A DNA stretch of 14,589 nucleotides, from assembly GCA_041650355.1 (NCBI GenBank), contig JBAZLI010000015.1:1-14589 (forward strand). Reading direction: 5' to 3'. The notes under the pieces were generated by a model. The model ran no database searches. It saw only the letters and a program-made list of their open reading frames with translations, and was not told the DNA's origin. The translations under genes were made by a program, and so were the position numbers. Below are positions 12,536 to 14,589 of this stretch, piece after piece; position 1 is the first letter of the stretch; the number at the start of each line of letters is the position of its first letter. This stretch comes from Candidatus Micrarchaeia archaeon (GTDB taxonomy: Archaea; Micrarchaeota; Micrarchaeia; Anstonellales; Bilamarchaeaceae).

Positions 12536-12856
12536 TTATGCGGTTGCGTGCTTGTTGATTTCGTTCTGGGCAAGATATTGCGTTGCCGGGAAGAAGACCA
12601 GCGCGAGCACGAAGAGGAGTATGTTGCTCTGGGCTCCTTTCGACAGCGCGGACACATCGTCGCAATACTTCCATATCGCGTAGAAGTTTATTATCGGGAT
12701 AAACATCAGGACGAGGTCTATGAGCGCGTTCCCGTCTTTCTTCAGCAGCTCGTACAGCTCCTTCCGGGTCATGTAGAACCAATAGAGGGCATAGATTCCG
12801 AGCGTTACTATGGAAACCGCAATCACGAAGATCGGGTTCCTGTTCTTCACTGCCAT
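12536..12856 (-). CDS. small membrane protein, DUF4234-like
   Basis: A 106-residue protein with three probable membrane helices: IFVIAVSIVTLGIYALYWFY (9-28), ALIDLVLMFIPIINFYAIW (44-62) and NILLFVLALVFFPATQYLA (77-95). The opening N-P-x-x-V followed by S-I-V-T-L-G-I-Y-x-L-Y-W-x-Y is the hallmark of the DUF4234 family, whose function is unknown. An AGGTGAT site precedes the ATG by about 6 bases. It lies 52 bases downstream of the DUF4870-like gene on the same strand, so the pair may be co-expressed. Confidence 0.8.
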   Translation of the reverse strand: MAVKNRNPIFVIAVSIVTLGIYALYWFYMTRKELYELLKKDGNALIDLVLMFIPIINFYAIWKYCDDVSALSKGAQSNILLFVLALVFFPATQYLAQNEINKHATA

Positions 12857-12908
12857 TCAAAATCACCTTTTTTTTATTTTAATCCAAAGAAAAATGAAAA
12901 TGGAAGGT

Positions 12909-13334
12909 TCAGACGTACTTCTCCACGAAGTCGCCTATGGCCGGTATCTTGTACTTCTGGCCCTGGTATGCGAGGTACGCCAGGTACAGGTCAGCGACCA
13001 GGAATATCAGGCCGAACGGGAGCATGCAGATTCCGAGAATGCCTCCGAAGCCCATGGTGACAATGCTCAATACTATGAGCGCAACTACGCACACCATGCC
13101 CACCAGGAACATGGCTGCCCAGAGCACCGTTGCCTGGAGCGCGTGGAACCGCACGTAAGAGTCCTCTTTCTTCACTAGATAGAAGATTATGCTGGCCGGG
13201 AGGCCGATGAGGTTGATGAGATAGCTCAGTGCGGCCATGAGGTTGCTGTCGTTCTCAGGGGATTTCTCCTTCTTTGCTTCAGTTTTCTCTCCTACGGAAG
13301 CCTCTTCCTGTGCTTTTGCCTTTTTCGGCGGCAT
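12909..13334 (-). CDS. small membrane protein, DUF4870/Tic20-like
   Basis: A 141-residue protein. The first 30 residues are a charged, probably disordered cytoplasmic tail (Lys/Glu/Ala-rich). Then come helices at about LMAALSYLINLIGLPASIIFYLV and a long hydrophobic region ATVLWAAMFLVGMVCVVALIVLSIV, with a last helix near LIFLVADLYLAYLAY. The motif K-K-E-D-S-Y-V-R-F-H-A-L-Q-A between the first two helices is the signature of the DUF4870/Tic20-like family, whose bacterial and archaeal members have no known role. A GTG three codons upstream is also in frame, but it lies within the GGTGAT ribosome binding site of the ATG at 13334, so the latter is chosen. Confidence 0.85.
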   Translation of the reverse strand: MPPKKAKAQEEASVGEKTEAKKEKSPENDSNLMAALSYLINLIGLPASIIFYLVKKEDSYVRFHALQATVLWAAMFLVGMVCVVALIVLSIVTMGFGGILGICMLPFGLIFLVADLYLAYLAYQGQKYKIPAIGDFVEKYV

Positions 13335-13450
13335 GAATATCACCAGGTTAAATTCAGGTGTTAGCTTTTAAAAGATTGCTAAATCCTGAGAAGGGCGAAA
13401 ATGCGCGCCAGGCTGGGAATTATTTTAAAGGTGGCTGGGGAGATAGCGGT
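13335..13450. promoter_or_regulatory. divergent promoter region of the DUF4870 gene and the P-type ATPase
   Basis: On the minus strand an A/T-rich stretch near 13363-13372 (CTTTTAAAAG) precedes the DUF4870-like start by about 30-38 bases. On the plus strand TTATTTTAAA (13421-13430) lies 21-30 bases before the ATPase ATG. A GGGGAGAT stretch (13437-13444) may bind the ribosome. Confidence 0.5.
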
Positions 13451-14589
13451 ATGCCCCACTCGAAAAGCGCAGAAGAGGTTTTGCGCGAGCTCCAGAGTTC
13501 GGCCCAGGGAATAAGCGATAGGGAGGCTGAACTGCGCCTCAAGGCGTACGGGGCCAACGAATTCGGGAAGGGGAAAAAGAGGGGCCTTGTTGAGCTGGTG
13601 CTCGGGCAGTTCAAGAACTACCTTCTGGTGCTCCTTCTTGCCGCAGCTGCAGTTGCGTACCTGATAAACCACCAGATGGACGCGCTCGCGATAGGAGTGG
13701 TGGTGGTGCTCAACGTGGTGTTCGGGGTCGCGCTCGAATACGGGGCCGACAGGAGCATGGAGGAGCTAAAGAAGCTCGCGGAGACCAAGGCGCTCGTGAT
13801 GCGCGAGGGGCGGAAGGACCTCATAGACTCGAGGCTGCTCGTTCCCGGGGACATCGTGTTCCTGGAAGAGGGGGCCAAGGTGCCTGCGGACGCCCGCATA
13901 ATGGAGGAGCAGGGGCTAGAAATCAACGAGTCCTCGCTCACCGGGGAATCCATGCCGGTGCGGAAGAACGTGGGGAAGCTTGCGAAGGGAACCCCGGTTG
14001 CCGAAAGGAGCTGCATGGTGTATGCTGGCACTTTCGTCGCGAAGGGGCGGGGGAACGCGGTGGTGGTTGCGACCGGCCCCAGGACCGAATTCGGGGCTGT
14101 GGAGAAGGGGCTCGGCGAAGTGAAGGAGGAACAAACCACGTTGGAGAAGGGGCTCGCGGAGCTCGGGAAGAACATAACGCTCGCGTCGTTCGCAATCGTG
14201 GCCGTGCTGTTCGCGGCCGGGCTGGCGTTCGGGAAATGGACGATGAGCGAACTTTTCATCTATTCGGTTTCCATAGTGGTGGCCGCGGTGCCTGAAGGGA
14301 TGCTCACCGTGCTCACGCTGGTGCTCGCGATAGGAGTGAAGAACATGGCGAGGGAGCACGCGCTCGTGCGGAAGCTCCAGGCGGTTGAAACGCTGGGCAA
14401 CGTCACGTTCATAGCAACGGACAAGACAGGAACCATAACCGAGGGCAGGATGGCCCTGCTCAAGATATACGACGGGAAGATGCGGGACTTCGGGGAGCTG
14501 AGCGGCACCGAGAAAATACTCTCGTATTCGTACGTGTGCAACAGCGCCCACATGACTGAAGAAGGGGTAGTCGGGGACGAAACGGACAG
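13451..14589 (+). CDS. P2-type cation-transporting ATPase, N-terminal part (truncated by the window end)
   Basis: The first 379 residues of a P-type ATPase that pumps cations across the membrane through a phospho-aspartate cycle. In order: a cation-ATPase N-terminal domain (ELQSSAQGISDREAELRLKAYG...), helices M1-M2 (about 54-73 and 77-95), the actuator domain with SLTGES (162-167), helices M3-M4 (about 242-261 and 268-295) with the ion-site motif VPEGM (280-284), and the phosphorylation motif DKTGTIT (D324). PEG(L/M) rather than CPC places it among P2 pumps (Ca2+, Na+/K+ or H+-like) and not among heavy-metal P1B pumps. There are no N-terminal metal-binding CxxC repeats. The exact ion cannot be decided without M5-M6, which lie beyond 14589. 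Confidence 0.92.
   Translation, partial: MPHSKSAEEVLRELQSSAQGISDREAELRLKAYGANEFGKGKKRGLVELVLGQFKNYLLVLLLAAAAVAYLINHQMDALAIGVVVVLNVVFGVALEYGADRSMEELKKLAETKALVMREGRKDLIDSRLLVPGDIVFLEEGAKVPADARIMEEQGLEINESSLTGESMPVRKNVGKLAKGTPVAERSCMVYAGTFVAKGRGNAVVVATGPRTEFGAVEKGLGEVKEEQTTLEKGLAELGKNITLASFAIVAVLFAAGLAFGKWTMSELFIYSVSIVVAAVPEGMLTVLTLVLAIGVKNMAREHALVRKLQAVETLGNVTFIATDKTGTITEGRMALLKIYDGKMRDFGELSGTEKILSYSYVCNSAHMTEEGVVGDETD

Noticed and set aside
13335..13343. GTG start three codons upstream of the DUF4870-like ATG
   Set aside because: The GTG is part of the GGTGAT ribosome binding site of the downstream ATG.
1..14589. CRISPR array, insertion sequence, integrase, toxin-antitoxin pair or other defence system
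   Set aside because: No regularly spaced repeats, transposase motifs or terminal repeats were seen; the paired tRNAs show no integrase gene or duplicated tRNA 3' end nearby.

Overview
The window looks like a piece of an archaeal chromosome, most likely from a small DPANN-type genome (Micrarchaeota or Diapherotrites would fit, but this is inference). The supporting signs are TATA-like A/T boxes about 25-30 bases before starts, several probably leaderless genes, GGTG-type ribosome binding sites, an archaeal mevalonate gene, a dolichol-type GlcNAc-phosphotransferase, a FlaI/VirB11-like secretion ATPase, and tRNA genes without encoded CCA that carry introns with bulge-helix-bulge (BHB) folds.

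Layout. On the minus strand, 2989 to 1 holds a class II HMG-CoA reductase, a polytopic membrane protein and the start of a UDP-GlcNAc:dolichyl-phosphate GlcNAc-P-transferase, probably one operon linking isoprenoid carrier supply to glycan assembly. A winged-helix regulator (3545-3096, minus) diverges from a tRNA-Arg(CCT) at 3680-3823. Just behind that tRNA on the plus strand lie a sequon-rich lipoprotein and a stand-alone asparagine-synthase-like ATP-pyrophosphatase, with no obvious promoter of their own. A 760-residue type II/IV secretion ATPase follows on the minus strand (7950-5668). A 375-base gap (7951-8325) then contains a strongly folded element, followed by a small conserved-looking beta-rich protein (+) and a MarR/ArsR-like wHTH (-) that meet tail to tail at a shared CTAG.

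From 9122 to 11110 runs a 662-codon plus-strand ORF with a plausible folded N-terminus and a very basic, low-complexity remainder. A complete tRNA-Lys(CTT) lies antisense inside it (10703-10557, minus). The minus strand then carries DUF4870-like and DUF4234-like small membrane proteins and cysteinyl-tRNA synthetase (13334 to 11046). The window ends in a truncated P2-type cation ATPase (+).

The most notable content is the pair of tRNA genes. Each is interrupted twice at the same places: the canonical anticodon-loop site 37/38 and the T-loop site 59/60. Removing both introns gives an ordinary 75-nt tRNA in each case. In both T-loop introns the conserved TTCA of the T-loop is one strand of the 4-bp BHB helix. 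This implies a broad-specificity splicing endonuclease and shows how annotation pipelines could miss such tRNAs. I found no CRISPR array, insertion sequence, or recognisable defence system.
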